Shown here: positions 43,548-52,807 of the stretch, in pieces
Numbering within the stretch: the stretch's first letter is position 1
Layout: each line of letters starts with the position of its first letter
Assembly: GCF_039962255.1 (NCBI RefSeq)
Contig: NZ_JAMPKY010000011.1
Span: forward strand, 62,001-126,000
DNA from: Leptolyngbya subtilissima AS-A7
GTDB taxonomy: Bacteria; Cyanobacteriota; Cyanobacteriia; Phormidesmidales; Phormidesmidaceae
Direction: 5' to 3'
DNA: 64,000 bases
Made by a program: the position numbers and the translations under genes
The notes under the pieces: model-generated
What the model was told of the DNA's origin: nothing
What the model saw: the letters and a program-made list of their open reading frames with translations, nothing else
Databases searched by the model: none

Positions 43548-46500
43548 TCAAAAAATGCCAGCCTCTAGTCGTTTGGCCGTTTGCAGGCTGTCTTGCAGGC
43601 GATCGCGCCCCGCCTCGGAGTGCTCAATGGGCACGCTCTCCAGCAGGGCCGGAAAAAACAGCGCCGTCCAGTCCTCCGGCAGCGGGCAGCGGGTGCGGCC
43701 GCGCCGCAGGACCACGCGCTGGGCTTCGGCATCCCAAACGAAAGCGGTGGCAGCCCCCAGGGCGATCGCTGCCACATAAGGTTCATTTGGGCAGCTGGCG
43801 GCATCGGCCCCATTCAGCGCCGGGGCGCGATAGCCGGGTCGGGCTACGGGCTGAAAATCTACTCGATGGTCGTGGGCTTGAATGCCCAGCCGGGTCGCCT
43901 CCACCTGGATGCCCTCGACCCCCACCACAAACAACAGATCGCGGCGAAACTGAGCGCTGGGGAAGCCCACATTCTGAAGCGCCGGAGGCAAGTCAGGCCG
44001 CTCTACCCCGGCGGCTAGCAGCGCTCCGGTGAGCAAAATGCGCTGCAACCCCGCTGCATCCCACTCTGTAATCAGGCCGCTGGCTAGAGCTTCGTGATAG
44101 AGCCGGGCCATGGCTCGAACACGTGGGGCATCGGCGACATTGACAGCGATGAGTTCTTGCACGTTGAGGGTTTCTTGGCCGTAGGCCCGCAGGGCGGCCT
44201 CAGTACCGCCGTAAACCGAAATGTCGGGGGCTTCTCTAAGGTACATGGCCAGGCTACGGCGAAAAGCGCGATAGCGTGGATCAGCCGGGTCGGCGGGAAC
44301 AAAGGCTTGGTCGAGCAGGCGCGCTAGGTGGGCCTGAAACCCCACCGCCTGCTTGAGCGTGGCGCTGACGCCAATATCCTGATCACTGGTGACCAGGGTC
44401 GCGTAGAAGGTCTCATGGAGAATAGCCCCCTGCTGAGCCAGCTGTTGATAGGCGCTGATGTCGGCGGCGATCGCCCCCAACTCGGCTCCCAACAGCGGCT
44501 CTTTTTGCGCCAAAATTTGCCAGAAGCGGAGGCTAAAGGCGTGGTCTTTGAGCAGGGCAAACACAATGCGATTGCCCTCAGATCCCTGATCTACCCCAGC
44601 TAGCAGCTCTAGCAGCAGTAGGCGGCTGTTTTGGTAGGCCGCTTCCAGACTGTAGCCCGCTTTCTCCTGGCGGGAGACCATCACCGAGAGCGTGTTGCCG
44701 CCGGTGAGGTGTGCCGCCCCACCGGGGAATAGGTGCTTGCCCATGCCCACCTGCGCCCAGTCGCGATCGCTAAACCGCAGCAGCGCAAAGCTCAGGGCCG
44801 CCCTGTTCTCGGTCGCTAGGCTCTGCATTCTGCCGGTGATGATGGTTCTTAGGGCGTGCTTGTCGAACTCGTTTTGCTCAATCGAGGCGGCCAGCGATCG
44901 CAGCGGCTCGGGGTAGAGCCCCTCGCCCTCAAACCGCATCATGCCCAGGGCCAGGGCGATCGCCCCCTCCTCGGCCCCGAAGGTGACGTTGGGGATTTTT
45001 GACATCAGCTCTGGACTGCTCGATAGCTGCCGACTTTCCAAGGAGGTGGAGGCATTCAGCTGCCTAAGCAGGGCCAGGCGGGTCAGCTGCCCGGTTCGTC
45101 CTGGTTTAGCCAGCAGCGGGCGGGTGAGCACCTGCTGCATCGAGAGCAGCTGCTCGCCCGCCCAAAATGAGCCCACAGTGCCCGCTCCGGCGGTAATCGG
45201 TCGAGCATCGGGATGGCGCAACAGCGGATCGTGCAGGGTGCGCAGGGAGTGGTCGAGCATCCACAGCGCTTCGCCGGGGTCGAGCCCCGCCGCCCGGCTT
45301 GACTCGACATAGACCGGCACAAAATATTCTAAAAAGAAGCGATCGGTGTTGAAACGTTCCCCCTGGCGATAGTCCAGCAGCTTGCCCTTAGTCAAATCGG
45401 CGGCGATCGCGGTGACGTAGGGGTTGGTCTGCAAAAACCAAAAAAACTTGCGATCGAGGGCAGGGCGCAGACGGCTATCCAATCCTCCACTGGCCCGTTG
45501 GTAGGCCGCCTCTGACAGGGGTGGCACCACGGTGCCATCGCTGAGGGTAAACCAGGCCCCATTGCCCTTAAACCCATAGGTCGCTCCCTCAATTGGCCCA
45601 ATCCAGTCGCGGGGAGGGAGCCCCTGGGCCTGCATTCCTAGTGCCACCGCCACCAAGCCTATATCCAGCGCCAAGTGGCCTGGCGGCAGCAGGGCGGGGT
45701 CGGGCTGCACCTTCAAAACAGGCTCTTGAAACGATCCGGTGAGGCTGGCCTGCCACTGCCAGGGTTGAGGGGCGAGGGGCAGGCGATCGCCCACCACCGC
45801 CCGTAGATCGCCAGCGGCTACCGGTGGCACCTGGGCGCTCAGGTCGTAGCCCGTTTTGAGGTCGAGACTGCCGGCTGCCGTCAGCGCCATGGCGCCCAGG
45901 TTGAGGTTGGTGTCGGATAGGGTGATCCGCTGTCCCTGAAATTCCAGCCGGCTTTGCAGGTTGTGGATCGGTGCCGACTGCTGGCCCACATTCCCCTGTC
46001 CATCCCGCACGGCGATCGTGCCTTGCAGGTCGAGGGCGGCTAAGGGAGGTACAACGGCACTGGGCAGAGGCGTGGTCAGCCTCAGATCGCCGCTGAGCAA
46101 TCCGGCCTGAATATCCACGGCTGGCGGCAGCGCCAGGTTGAGGCTAGACAGGGGCAGATCTTGGCCCTGAAGATCGACTTGGAGCGATTGCCGTGCCAAA
46201 TCAACCGTGCCGCTGGTCTGCCAGTGGCCCTGGTCGAGTAGACCCTCCAGCGCAAAGGCCACCTGGCGAGCGGGCTGCCCCTGAGGCAGGCGCACTGCGG
46301 CCTGTACGTCGTGGACCATGACGGTGTTGGGGGTAGCCGTCCCAGGGCTGGGGGCATACAGGGTAAACTGGCCATCTTCAACCCAAAGGCCCGTTAGGAT
46401 ATCAGCGGCGCTCACCGTCCCCGAGCCGTTTTCCCCAGGGAAATCCGGCTCGGCCCCCGGCTCGGGCAGCACCACCGATAGATCGGGCCGCACTAGGGTG

Positions 46501-46838
46501 ACCGTCACTTGTAGATTGCCTCGGTGCAGCAACTCCGGCCAGTTCAACAAAACGACAACGGCATCGATTTCGCCTGCTAGCCCGTTGGCTTCAGTTCTGG
46601 GAATCACGGTTTTGCCCAGCACAATGCCCCACTGCGCTATCCCCCGTACCCCCCCCAGCTGAATGGGCTGATGCAGAGCGTCTGAAATCGTTTCCTCTAC
46701 TTGGGAGTGCAGAGCTTTAAGCAGCAGTCCGCCACCCAGGACGACGCCAGCCAATGTCCAGGGCAGCCATGATCTGGACGCCAGTTTGAACCACGCTGCC
46801 AGCTTGGGGGCAGAAAATTTTTGACGGACAAGAGCCAT
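43548..46838 (-). CDS. Large AsmA/TamB-like protein with uncharacterised helical C-terminal half
   Basis: 1096 aa. A membrane anchor (SWLPWTLAGVVLGGGLLLKAL) is followed by EETISDALHQPIQLGGVRGIAQWGIVLGKTVIP, the opening seen in TamB/AsmA proteins of cyanobacteria. From about 90 to 380 there are repeated beta-rich blocks (LDLQGTIAVRDGQGN, LSDTNLNLGAMALTAAGSLDLKTG) typical of the lipid-transfer groove family. From about 430 to the end it changes to an alpha-helical region with no motif I recognise (YFVPVYVESSRAAGLDPGEALWMLDHSLR...). This half is as long as the first and looks like a separate module. It sits between a D,D-carboxypeptidase gene (38-bp gap) and a membrane protease gene, so is likely an envelope protein. 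Confidence 0.65.
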   Translation of the reverse strand: MALVRQKFSAPKLAAWFKLASRSWLPWTLAGVVLGGGLLLKALHSQVEETISDALHQPIQLGGVRGIAQWGIVLGKTVIPRTEANGLAGEIDAVVVLLNWPELLHRGNLQVTVTLVRPDLSVVLPEPGAEPDFPGENGSGTVSAADILTGLWVEDGQFTLYAPSPGTATPNTVMVHDVQAAVRLPQGQPARQVAFALEGLLDQGHWQTSGTVDLARQSLQVDLQGQDLPLSSLNLALPPAVDIQAGLLSGDLRLTTPLPSAVVPPLAALDLQGTIAVRDGQGNVGQQSAPIHNLQSRLEFQGQRITLSDTNLNLGAMALTAAGSLDLKTGYDLSAQVPPVAAGDLRAVVGDRLPLAPQPWQWQASLTGSFQEPVLKVQPDPALLPPGHLALDIGLVAVALGMQAQGLPPRDWIGPIEGATYGFKGNGAWFTLSDGTVVPPLSEAAYQRASGGLDSRLRPALDRKFFWFLQTNPYVTAIAADLTKGKLLDYRQGERFNTDRFFLEYFVPVYVESSRAAGLDPGEALWMLDHSLRTLHDPLLRHPDARPITAGAGTVGSFWAGEQLLSMQQVLTRPLLAKPGRTGQLTRLALLRQLNASTSLESRQLSSSPELMSKIPNVTFGAEEGAIALALGMMRFEGEGLYPEPLRSLAASIEQNEFDKHALRTIITGRMQSLATENRAALSFALLRFSDRDWAQVGMGKHLFPGGAAHLTGGNTLSVMVSRQEKAGYSLEAAYQNSRLLLLELLAGVDQGSEGNRIVFALLKDHAFSLRFWQILAQKEPLLGAELGAIAADISAYQQLAQQGAILHETFYATLVTSDQDIGVSATLKQAVGFQAHLARLLDQAFVPADPADPRYRAFRRSLAMYLREAPDISVYGGTEAALRAYGQETLNVQELIAVNVADAPRVRAMARLYHEALASGLITEWDAAGLQRILLTGALLAAGVERPDLPPALQNVGFPSAQFRRDLLFVVGVEGIQVEATRLGIQAHDHRVDFQPVARPGYRAPALNGADAASCPNEPYVAAIALGAATAFVWDAEAQRVVLRRGRTRCPLPEDWTALFFPALLESVPIEHSEAGRDRLQDSLQTAKRLEAGIF

Positions 46839-46876
46839 GTAGCCAACGCCAGGCAGAACTGCGCAGAACCCTTCAC

Positions 46877-47689
46877 CTATTTGCTGTAGAAGGTCTCCAG
46901 GCTGGTGCGATCGCCCACAAACCGCCAGTGCCAGGGCTCAAAAGCCACCCCCTGAAAATTGTCGGGGGGAAAGGACAGCTCGTAGCCGTAGCGCACGGCG
47001 TTGGCTTCCATCCACTGATAGGCCCGGGTATCGACAAAGTCTGTGTTGAGGTTAGTCCCCGCCCGATTGCCATCGCCAATATCGACGGCGTAGCCGGTGT
47101 GGTGCTCGCTATAGCCCGGCGGGGCGCTGACCTCGGCGCGGGTTTGGGCATCCTGGCCGCGATCAGCCTTAAGGCTAAAGAAAATCGTTTCCTGCTCCTC
47201 CTGGGAGCGAAAGCCCGAGAGCGGCACCAGCCTCACCCCAGCGCGACTGGCGGCCTGGGCCATTTCCTCGTACTGGCTGGCCGCGGCGGCGCGCAGGCGA
47301 ATAGCGGCATTGGCATTCAGCGTGACCAGCTCTTCGGTCGGAGCCTCATCGTAGGCGCGGTGGTTAAGCAGGGTGCGGCTGGAGGGAGCTAGCTGGGTGG
47401 CGACGTCGCGATCGCTGGTAGCTGGTTCTGTGCCCCCTGTCCCAGCATCGGTTTCAACCGCAGAGCGGTTAACCATGGTTTCAAAGGGCTGAGCAAACTC
47501 GACGGCAGAAAACCCGTTGGTCTGATACCAGGCCACCAGTCCGCCCGCCGCCAGGGCCAGCACAGCCAGAGCCAGAAAGCGTCGCAGGCCACGGGTGCGC
47601 CGCAGCCAGGCGGGCTGATCTTCGCCCGTGGAGTAGAGGGGAACGTCGCGGGCCGCTTGGGGAATATCGTCGATAGGAGGCATAGGCAT
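46877..47689 (-). CDS. D-alanyl-D-alanine carboxypeptidase, VanY/M15B type
   Basis: 270 aa. One N-terminal membrane anchor (FLALAVLALAAGGLVAWY) is followed by a periplasmic M15B domain. The zinc site is YSEHHTGYAVDIGD (His, Asp), and FEPWHWRF supplies the catalytic Glu/His. This peptidase trims the terminal D-alanine of peptidoglycan stem peptides. ATG 47689 and ATG 47683 are both possible starts. It is the first gene of the minus-strand envelope run and diverges from the AEC transporter. Its C-terminus lies 38 bp before the start of the TamB-like protein. Confidence 0.88.
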   Translation of the reverse strand: MPMPPIDDIPQAARDVPLYSTGEDQPAWLRRTRGLRRFLALAVLALAAGGLVAWYQTNGFSAVEFAQPFETMVNRSAVETDAGTGGTEPATSDRDVATQLAPSSRTLLNHRAYDEAPTEELVTLNANAAIRLRAAAASQYEEMAQAASRAGVRLVPLSGFRSQEEQETIFFSLKADRGQDAQTRAEVSAPPGYSEHHTGYAVDIGDGNRAGTNLNTDFVDTRAYQWMEANAVRYGYELSFPPDNFQGVAFEPWHWRFVGDRTSLETFYSK

Positions 47690-47837
47690 TCGCTTCCGGC
47701 AAAGCTCTACCCATTATGGCCCTTGGCGGCGATGCGGTCACAACTTCTCGTAGCCGACCCCAAACTCTGGCCTCGCCTGTCACAATCTCAGTGCAGAGTA
47801 TGTGAGGACTGCTGTTTTGCCACCGTTTGAGGTATTG

Positions 47838-48809
47838 ATGCACCTGTATGGGCCGATCGGGGCAGGAATCTGCGCTGGCATTGCCTTGGGTGCTGTGCTC
47901 TATCGCGTTGCCCCCCACCGAGACTTGCCCCAAGGACTGTATCAGCAGGTGCCCCTGCGCTTGGGTCGATTTTTGTTTTGGTTGGGCATTCCCCTCAGCA
48001 TTGTGGGGTTTATGCGCCGCGCCGACCTGTCGGGTAACCTGTACCTGGCACCGGTGGTAGCCTGGTCCGCCATTTTGCTGGGGCTGTTGTGCAGCCGCCT
48101 GTGGATTCGCGCCGACCAAGAGCCATGGGCGCGGCCCACTCAGGGCAGTTTTTCCCTAGCGGCCATGCTGGGCAACACCGGCTACATCGGCTATCCCGTG
48201 GTGCTGCTGCTGCCTCAGCTGGGCGTGAGTGTGTTTGGCTGGGCGCTGTTCTACGACGCCCTGGGCACTCTGCTGGGTTCCTACGGGTTAGGAGCGATTT
48301 TGGCCTCAGAAATGGGGGGGCAGCGGCTCAACCTAGCCCAGTCTTGGCAGCGGCAATGGTCAACCAGGCTACGGGCCGTCGTGCAGAATCCGATTATTCT
48401 GGCCTTTGGTTTGGGACTGGGGCTGAAGGCGATCGCCCTGCCCGCCTGGCTTGACCTAACCCTCTATCGGTTTGCCTGGGCTATTGTGGTGCTGTCGCTA
48501 ATGCTAATGGGGCTGCGCATTCAGCAGCTCAGCTCGTGGCAGCATCTGCACCGGGCCACCATAGCCGTGGCGATTAAGATGCTGGTGCTGCCCTTGGCGG
48601 TGGGGTTGGGCCTCACTGCTCTAGGCATAGATGGTCCACCTCGATTGGTAATGATTTTGCAGGCGGGTATGCCCTGCGCTTTTTCTAACCTGGTGCTGGC
48701 CGAGGCCTACGATCTCGATCGCGACCTGTCTGTCACCTGCGTAGGGCTCAGTTCCGCCAGTTTGCTATTTACTCTGCCCCTTTGGCTGTGGGCATTTTCT
48801 GGGGAGTGA
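47838..48809 (+). CDS. AEC-family transporter
   Basis: 323 aa with about ten hydrophobic helices in the auxin-efflux-carrier arrangement. It has the pattern GNTGYIGYPV (helix-breaking loop of the first bundle) and AGMPCAFSNLVLAEAYDLDRDL in the second half, both hallmark AEC motifs. These transporters export or import small organic acids (malate-, auxin-like); substrate unknown. ATG 47838 has GAGG five bases upstream, making GTG 47802 unlikely. It ends seven bases before the peptidoglycan-binding gene and probably shares its transcript. Confidence 0.88.
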   Translation: MHLYGPIGAGICAGIALGAVLYRVAPHRDLPQGLYQQVPLRLGRFLFWLGIPLSIVGFMRRADLSGNLYLAPVVAWSAILLGLLCSRLWIRADQEPWARPTQGSFSLAAMLGNTGYIGYPVVLLLPQLGVSVFGWALFYDALGTLLGSYGLGAILASEMGGQRLNLAQSWQRQWSTRLRAVVQNPIILAFGLGLGLKAIALPAWLDLTLYRFAWAIVVLSLMLMGLRIQQLSSWQHLHRATIAVAIKMLVLPLAVGLGLTALGIDGPPRLVMILQAGMPCAFSNLVLAEAYDLDRDLSVTCVGLSSASLLFTLPLWLWAFSGE

Positions 48810-48815
48810 CGACCA

Positions 48816-49358
48816 ATGATCACCCGAGCGATCGCAATGTACCATGGCCGCCGGCTGCTGCTAGCTGGCCTGCTGGCCCTAGGAGGACTCGCCCCCCTCA
48901 CTCCAGGTTTGGCCCAGCCGCTGTCGCCTATTCGGGATGTCGACGCTACTCCCTTGCTGCGCACCGAAGACAGAGGCCCGCTGGTCAATCAGCTTCAAAC
49001 AGAGCTGGCAAGTTTAGGGCTGTTTACCGGAGTAGTGGATGGCTATTACGACACCGAGACCGCTGAGGCGGTGCGATCGCTCCAGGCGCAGCAAGGCCTG
49101 GTTGTCGATGGCATCGCTGGCCCGCAAACCTGGCTCGCCCTAAAGGCAGCACGGCGAGCGGCTACCCTGCCGCCGCCGCTCCTCACCGCCAATCTGTTTA
49201 CCTTTACCCCCCTGGTGGTGGCTCAGCCTGACCCGCCGCCCCCCGCCATTTGGCTTGCCCTGATGCCTCTGGTGCCCATCGCTGGCGGCGCGCTAACCTG
49301 CCTACACCGACGGCGGGGGCGGCAGGGGGTGTCGCTGCCGTTTAAGCCAAAACTTTAA
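48816..49358 (+). CDS. Exported peptidoglycan-binding (PG_binding_1) protein
   Basis: 180 aa. A signal or anchor segment (residues about 8-32, GRRLLLAGLLALGGLAPLTPGLA) precedes a PG_binding_1 domain (RTEDRGPLVNQLQTELASLGLFTGVVDGYYDTETAEAVRSLQAQQGLVVDGIAGPQTW), a three-helix fold that binds peptidoglycan. A proline-rich linker then leads to a second hydrophobic segment (IWLALMPLVPIAGGAL) and a basic tail. This suggests anchoring at both ends or a C-terminal sorting-type tail. GGGGAG nine bases upstream supports ATG 48816. It sits opposite the D,D-carboxypeptidase, so cell-wall work is likely. Confidence 0.85.
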   Translation: MITRAIAMYHGRRLLLAGLLALGGLAPLTPGLAQPLSPIRDVDATPLLRTEDRGPLVNQLQTELASLGLFTGVVDGYYDTETAEAVRSLQAQQGLVVDGIAGPQTWLALKAARRAATLPPPLLTANLFTFTPLVVAQPDPPPPAIWLALMPLVPIAGGALTCLHRRRGRQGVSLPFKPKL

Positions 49359-49620
49359 GAGTCTTTAACTGCCAAGCCCCTGCAATCTAAAGAAAAGCTA
49401 CAAATACAACCCGTGATCCCCGCTTCAGAGGTCACCATAGTAGAGATTGCTGCAAACCGAATCGCAGCGCTGAGGGACCTTCCCCAGCAGCCAGATTTTT
49501 GATCTTTCAGGCCGGACCTTGTCAGCCGGTTTATGGGTTCAGATAGAAGCCTGCCCGTGGCGCGCAGGCCTCTGTAATGCGTGGTTGTAGCCCTTACTCT
49601 ATCGTTTCCTGGAGAGTCCT

Positions 49621-50019
49621 ATGCTGACCGTGGCCGATATCATGACCCCAAACGCCACCACCATCGCCAGCGGTGCCACCGTCGCCGATGCCATTGAGCT
49701 GATGCAGCAGCGACAGATTCGATCGCTCCTCGTCGAACACCGCTCTCAAGATATGCCTTTTGGCATGGTGACCGAGCGCGATATTGTCTATACCGTGGTG
49801 ACCCGAGGCCACGATCCTAAAAAGGTGCTGGTCCAAGACATCATGCACCAGCCCTGCATTTCTCTGGCCCCTGATCTCACCATTCAAGAAGCTTCCCAAG
49901 TGTTGTCTGACATCAGCGTGCAGCGCGCACCCGTGGTTCAAGACGGGCGTCTGGTGGGGGTGATCTCGGTTACCGATATTTTTATGCGGGGTATGTCGGT
50001 GCCAGCGTTGAGTCGGTAG
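49621..50019 (+). CDS. Two-CBS-domain protein
   Basis: 132 aa consisting of a CBS pair: MLTVADIMTPNATTIASGATVADAIELMQQRQIRSLLV and then VLVQDIMHQPCISLAPDLTIQEASQVLSDISVQRAPVVQDGRLVGVISVTDI. Bacterial stand-alone CBS pairs bind adenine nucleotides and sense energy charge, acting on an unknown partner. Start ATG 49621 is the only in-frame one and no longer form is likely. It lies in a gap-rich region, and a low-complexity element begins right after its stop. Confidence 0.9.
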   Translation: MLTVADIMTPNATTIASGATVADAIELMQQRQIRSLLVEHRSQDMPFGMVTERDIVYTVVTRGHDPKKVLVQDIMHQPCISLAPDLTIQEASQVLSDISVQRAPVVQDGRLVGVISVTDIFMRGMSVPALSR

Positions 50020-50169
50020 GGGAATGGGGGAGATGAGGGAGTTGAGAAAGATGGGGGAGATGGGGAAGATAGAGAAGAGATCGGTTAGATAAATCTTCAG
50101 GTCTCTTCACCCTCTTACCTCCTCACCTTCCTTACCCGCCTCATCTTCCTCACCTCCCCACTCACAGCC
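50020..50169. repeat. Purine/pyrimidine hairpin minisatellite (gap-filling element, copy 3)
   Basis: It runs exactly from the CBS stop to the malQ stop (convergent genes). The plus-strand left arm is purine units such as GGGGGAGATGA and GATGGGG. The right arm is pyrimidine units such as CTCACCTCC and TACCTCC. The two arms are complementary in type. A single transcript of either gene would end in a purine-rich 3' tail able to pair with the other arm. Confidence 0.8.
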
Positions 50170-51681
50170 TTACTCCATCGAAGCTGTGGCTCGGTTAGAG
50201 AGCTCCGTTAGCGATCGCAGGCGATCGCTAACCTCATCTGTCAGCACCTTGGCCTCGTAGCGCCAGCCCCAGTTGCCGTCAGAGCGGCCGGGGGTGTTCA
50301 TGCGGCAGTCGCTGCCGTAGCCCAGCACATCTTGCAGGGGAGTGATCGCTTGGTTGGAGACCGACAGCAGCGCCAGGCGAATTAGCGACCAGTGAATGCC
50401 TTCAGGGCTGATGCAGCCAAGGTATTGCTGGAGGCGATCACGCTCATGGTCGGGCATTTTCTCAAACCAGCCCACCGTAGTGTCGTTGTCGTGGGTGCCG
50501 GTGTAGACCACGCTGTTTTCAACGTAATTGAAGGGCAGGTAAGGGTTGTCGCTGCCGCCGCCAAAGGCGAAGTGCAAAATCTTCATGCCCGGAAACTCAA
50601 ACTCGTCCCGCAGGGCCTCGACCTCTGGGGTAATCATCCCCAGATCCTCGGCCATGACGGGCAGTTTGCCAAAGGTTTGGCGCACGGCTTCAAACAGCTC
50701 TGTACCTGGGGCTTCAACCCATTCGCCATTGATGGCGGTGGTTTCACCGGCGGGCACGCTCCAAAAAGCCTGCAACCCCCGGAAGTGATCGATTCGGATA
50801 ATATCGACGTAGCCCAGCAGCGCGTTGATGCGCTGAATCCACCAGTTAAAGCCGCTCTTTTTCAGCGCCTCCCAGTTGTAGGTGGGGTTGCCCCAGAGCT
50901 GCCCCGTCTCGCTGAAATAGTCGGGTGGCACCCCGGCCATCTGGGCCGGAGCCAAGGTTTCTTCATCGAGCATAAAGTTTTCGGGATAGGCCCACACATC
51001 GACGCTGTCATGGGCCACGTAGATGGGAATGTCGCCAATGATTTGAATTTGGCGATCGCGGGCGTACTGCCGCAGTGACTGCCACTGGCGGTGAAACTCA
51101 AACTGCAAAAACTTGTGGGTAAAGATATCGCTGGCTAGTTTTTCTCGCCAGGCAGCCATCGCCTCGGGTTCGCGGCGGGCAATGTCGTTGGGCCATTCCG
51201 TCCAGCTCGCGCCGCCGTGGGCATTTTTGAGCGCCATAAAAAAGGCGAACTCATCAACCCAAAAGTGGCACTCTTCGCTGAACTGAGCCAGGGCGGCCCG
51301 GTCTTCGTCAGAAGCCACTTCGCTAAACCGGTCGGCCGCTCGTCTCAACAGCTCCGTCTTGACTGGGATCACCCGGTCAAAGTCGATCTGGTGGGGAGAA
51401 AGGTGCTCTAATTCGTGTAGTTCGTCGGGGTAGAGTAGGGAGCGATTGCACAATTCCTCGAGGCTGATCAGCAGCGGGTTGCCTGCCATTGCTGAGTAGC
51501 AGAGGTAGGGCGAGTTGCCGTGACCGGTTGGTCCTAGGGGCAGCACCTGCCAGAGCTGTTGGCGAGTCGACGCCAAAAAATCTACAAATTGGTAGGCTTC
51601 AGGCCCGAGGTCGCCAATACCAAACCGACCGGGCAGCGACGTAGGATGCAGCAAAATGCCGCTGGCTCTGGGAAAGGGCAT
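50170..51681 (-). CDS. malQ: 4-alpha-glucanotransferase MalQ (GH77)
   Basis: 503 aa. GH77 disproportionating enzyme that moves maltodextrin units during glycogen and maltose metabolism. Opening SGILLHPTSLPGRFGIGDLGPEAY is typical. The catalytic residues lie in DIIRIDHFRGLQAFW (nucleophile Asp), VMAEDLGMITPEVEALR (acid Glu) and YTGTHDNDTTVGWF (transition-state Asp). IIGDIPIYVAHDSVDVW is also conserved. Start ATG 51681. It is convergent with the CBS gene and divergent from the Nudix gene. Confidence 0.96.
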   Translation of the reverse strand: MPFPRASGILLHPTSLPGRFGIGDLGPEAYQFVDFLASTRQQLWQVLPLGPTGHGNSPYLCYSAMAGNPLLISLEELCNRSLLYPDELHELEHLSPHQIDFDRVIPVKTELLRRAADRFSEVASDEDRAALAQFSEECHFWVDEFAFFMALKNAHGGASWTEWPNDIARREPEAMAAWREKLASDIFTHKFLQFEFHRQWQSLRQYARDRQIQIIGDIPIYVAHDSVDVWAYPENFMLDEETLAPAQMAGVPPDYFSETGQLWGNPTYNWEALKKSGFNWWIQRINALLGYVDIIRIDHFRGLQAFWSVPAGETTAINGEWVEAPGTELFEAVRQTFGKLPVMAEDLGMITPEVEALRDEFEFPGMKILHFAFGGGSDNPYLPFNYVENSVVYTGTHDNDTTVGWFEKMPDHERDRLQQYLGCISPEGIHWSLIRLALLSVSNQAITPLQDVLGYGSDCRMNTPGRSDGNWGWRYEAKVLTDEVSDRLRSLTELSNRATASME

Positions 51682-51790
51682 AGCTTAGCTCGGCTTAAAT
51701 TTCAGTTGGACTTTAACATGACCTACGGAGAGGAGTCGGCTGTCCTAAGAGTTATTTTTGTTCCAGGAAATTTCCTATAAAGTCCCCCCT

Positions 51791-52231
51791 ATGACGACCT
51801 ATCGCAACCCTACCCCTACCGTTGACATTATTATTGAGCTGCTGCACCATCCTCACCGCCCTATTGTGCTGATTGAGCGCCACCACGAGCCCCTGGGGTG
51901 GGCGCTACCCGGTGGCTTTGTCGACTATGGCGAAAGCGTCGAAACCGCCGCCCGTCGAGAGGCCCAGGAAGAAACCGGCCTCACCGTCACCCTAATCGAA
52001 CAGCTCGCGGTCTACTCTGACCCCGATCGCGACCCCCGCCAGCACACCCTCAGCGTTGTATTTCTGGCCACTGCCACTGCCGACCCCGTCGCCGGTGACG
52101 ACGCCAAAACCGCCGCCATCGTCAACCCCTGGGAAGTGCCGCAAAATCTTTGCTTTGATCACGATCGCATTTTGCGAGATTATTGGCAGTACCGCTTTTA
52201 CGGCCAGCGCCCCCGCTTTGGCAGCAACTGA
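51791..52231 (+). CDS. Nudix hydrolase
   Basis: 146 aa. The Nudix box [24 protein letters not shown] fits the consensus Gx5Ex7REUxEExGU with all acidic residues present. The core is preceded by [17 protein letters not shown], as in ADP-ribose or mutT-like hydrolases. The substrate could be ADP-ribose, NADH or a damaged nucleotide. ATG 51791 is chosen; a TTG at 51758 would add 11 residues. It diverges from malQ over about 110 bp, and its stop runs straight into a low-complexity element. Confidence 0.9.
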   Translation: MTTYRNPTPTVDIIIELLHHPHRPIVLIERHHEPLGWALPGGFVDYGESVETAARREAQEETGLTVTLIEQLAVYSDPDRDPRQHTLSVVFLATATADPVAGDDAKTAAIVNPWEVPQNLCFDHDRILRDYWQYRFYGQRPRFGSN

Positions 52232-52342
52232 GGGTGATGGAGTAATGGGGTGATGGAGTCACCAATCCACCACTTTCCTCACTCCCCCACCCCATCACTC
52301 CCCTACTTTCTAATTTTCCTACCCCATCACCTATCCACTAAA
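52232..52342. repeat. Purine/pyrimidine hairpin minisatellite (gap-filling element, copy 4)
   Basis: Fills the whole gap between the Nudix stop and the ridA start. Units GGTGATGGAGTAATGG on the left are mirrored by CACTCCCCCACCCCATCAC and similar on the right. It is open in one frame and can falsely extend the ridA reading frame by 31 codons. Confidence 0.75.
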
Positions 52343-52732
52343 ATGCAGCGCACCATCATCAACACTCCCAACGCCCCCGCTCCCGTTGGTCCCTACAATC
52401 AGGCCGTGGCGGTCAGCGGGCAAATGCTTTTTGTCTCGGGTCAAATTGCCCTTGACCCGGCCACAGGGCAGTTGGTGGGTGAGGGTGATGTGGTTGCTCA
52501 GACCGAGCAAGTGATCGCCAACTTAGAAGCGATTTTGACCGCAGCTGGAGCTAGCTTTGACAATGTAGTGAAAACCTCGGTGTTTCTCAAAGACATGGGT
52601 GACTTTGGGGCCGTCAATGAGATCTACGCCAAGTATTTCGGCGGCGACAATGCTCCGGCGCGGGCCTGTGTTGAGGTGGCGCGCCTGCCCAAGGATGTTG
52701 CCGTAGAGATTGAGTGCATTGCGGTGCTGTAG
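52343..52732 (+). CDS. ridA: RidA family enamine/imine deaminase
   Basis: 129 aa, exactly the family size, beginning MQRTIINTPNAPAPVGPYNQAV. Landmarks include LFVSGQIALDPATGQLV, the catalytic arginine in GDNAPARACVEVARLP, and the final VEIECIAVL. RidA trimers hydrolyse reactive 2-aminoacrylate and other enamines and so protect PLP enzymes. The ATG at 52343 is chosen over upstream in-frame starts because the preceding sequence is low-complexity repeat. It lies 75 bp before gshB on the same strand, both being housekeeping protection functions. Confidence 0.95.
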   Translation: MQRTIINTPNAPAPVGPYNQAVAVSGQMLFVSGQIALDPATGQLVGEGDVVAQTEQVIANLEAILTAAGASFDNVVKTSVFLKDMGDFGAVNEIYAKYFGGDNAPARACVEVARLPKDVAVEIECIAVL

Positions 52733-52807
52733 CTCTACTTAGCGCTGCCTCATACTTAATCGGTGCGTGGGATGCTAGAACTCTACTTGGAGTATTGAGC
52801 ATCGCCT

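Noticed and set aside
52250..52342. ATG 52250 as start of ridA
   Set aside because: It would add 31 residues from a low-complexity repeat; RidA proteins are about 125-130 residues.
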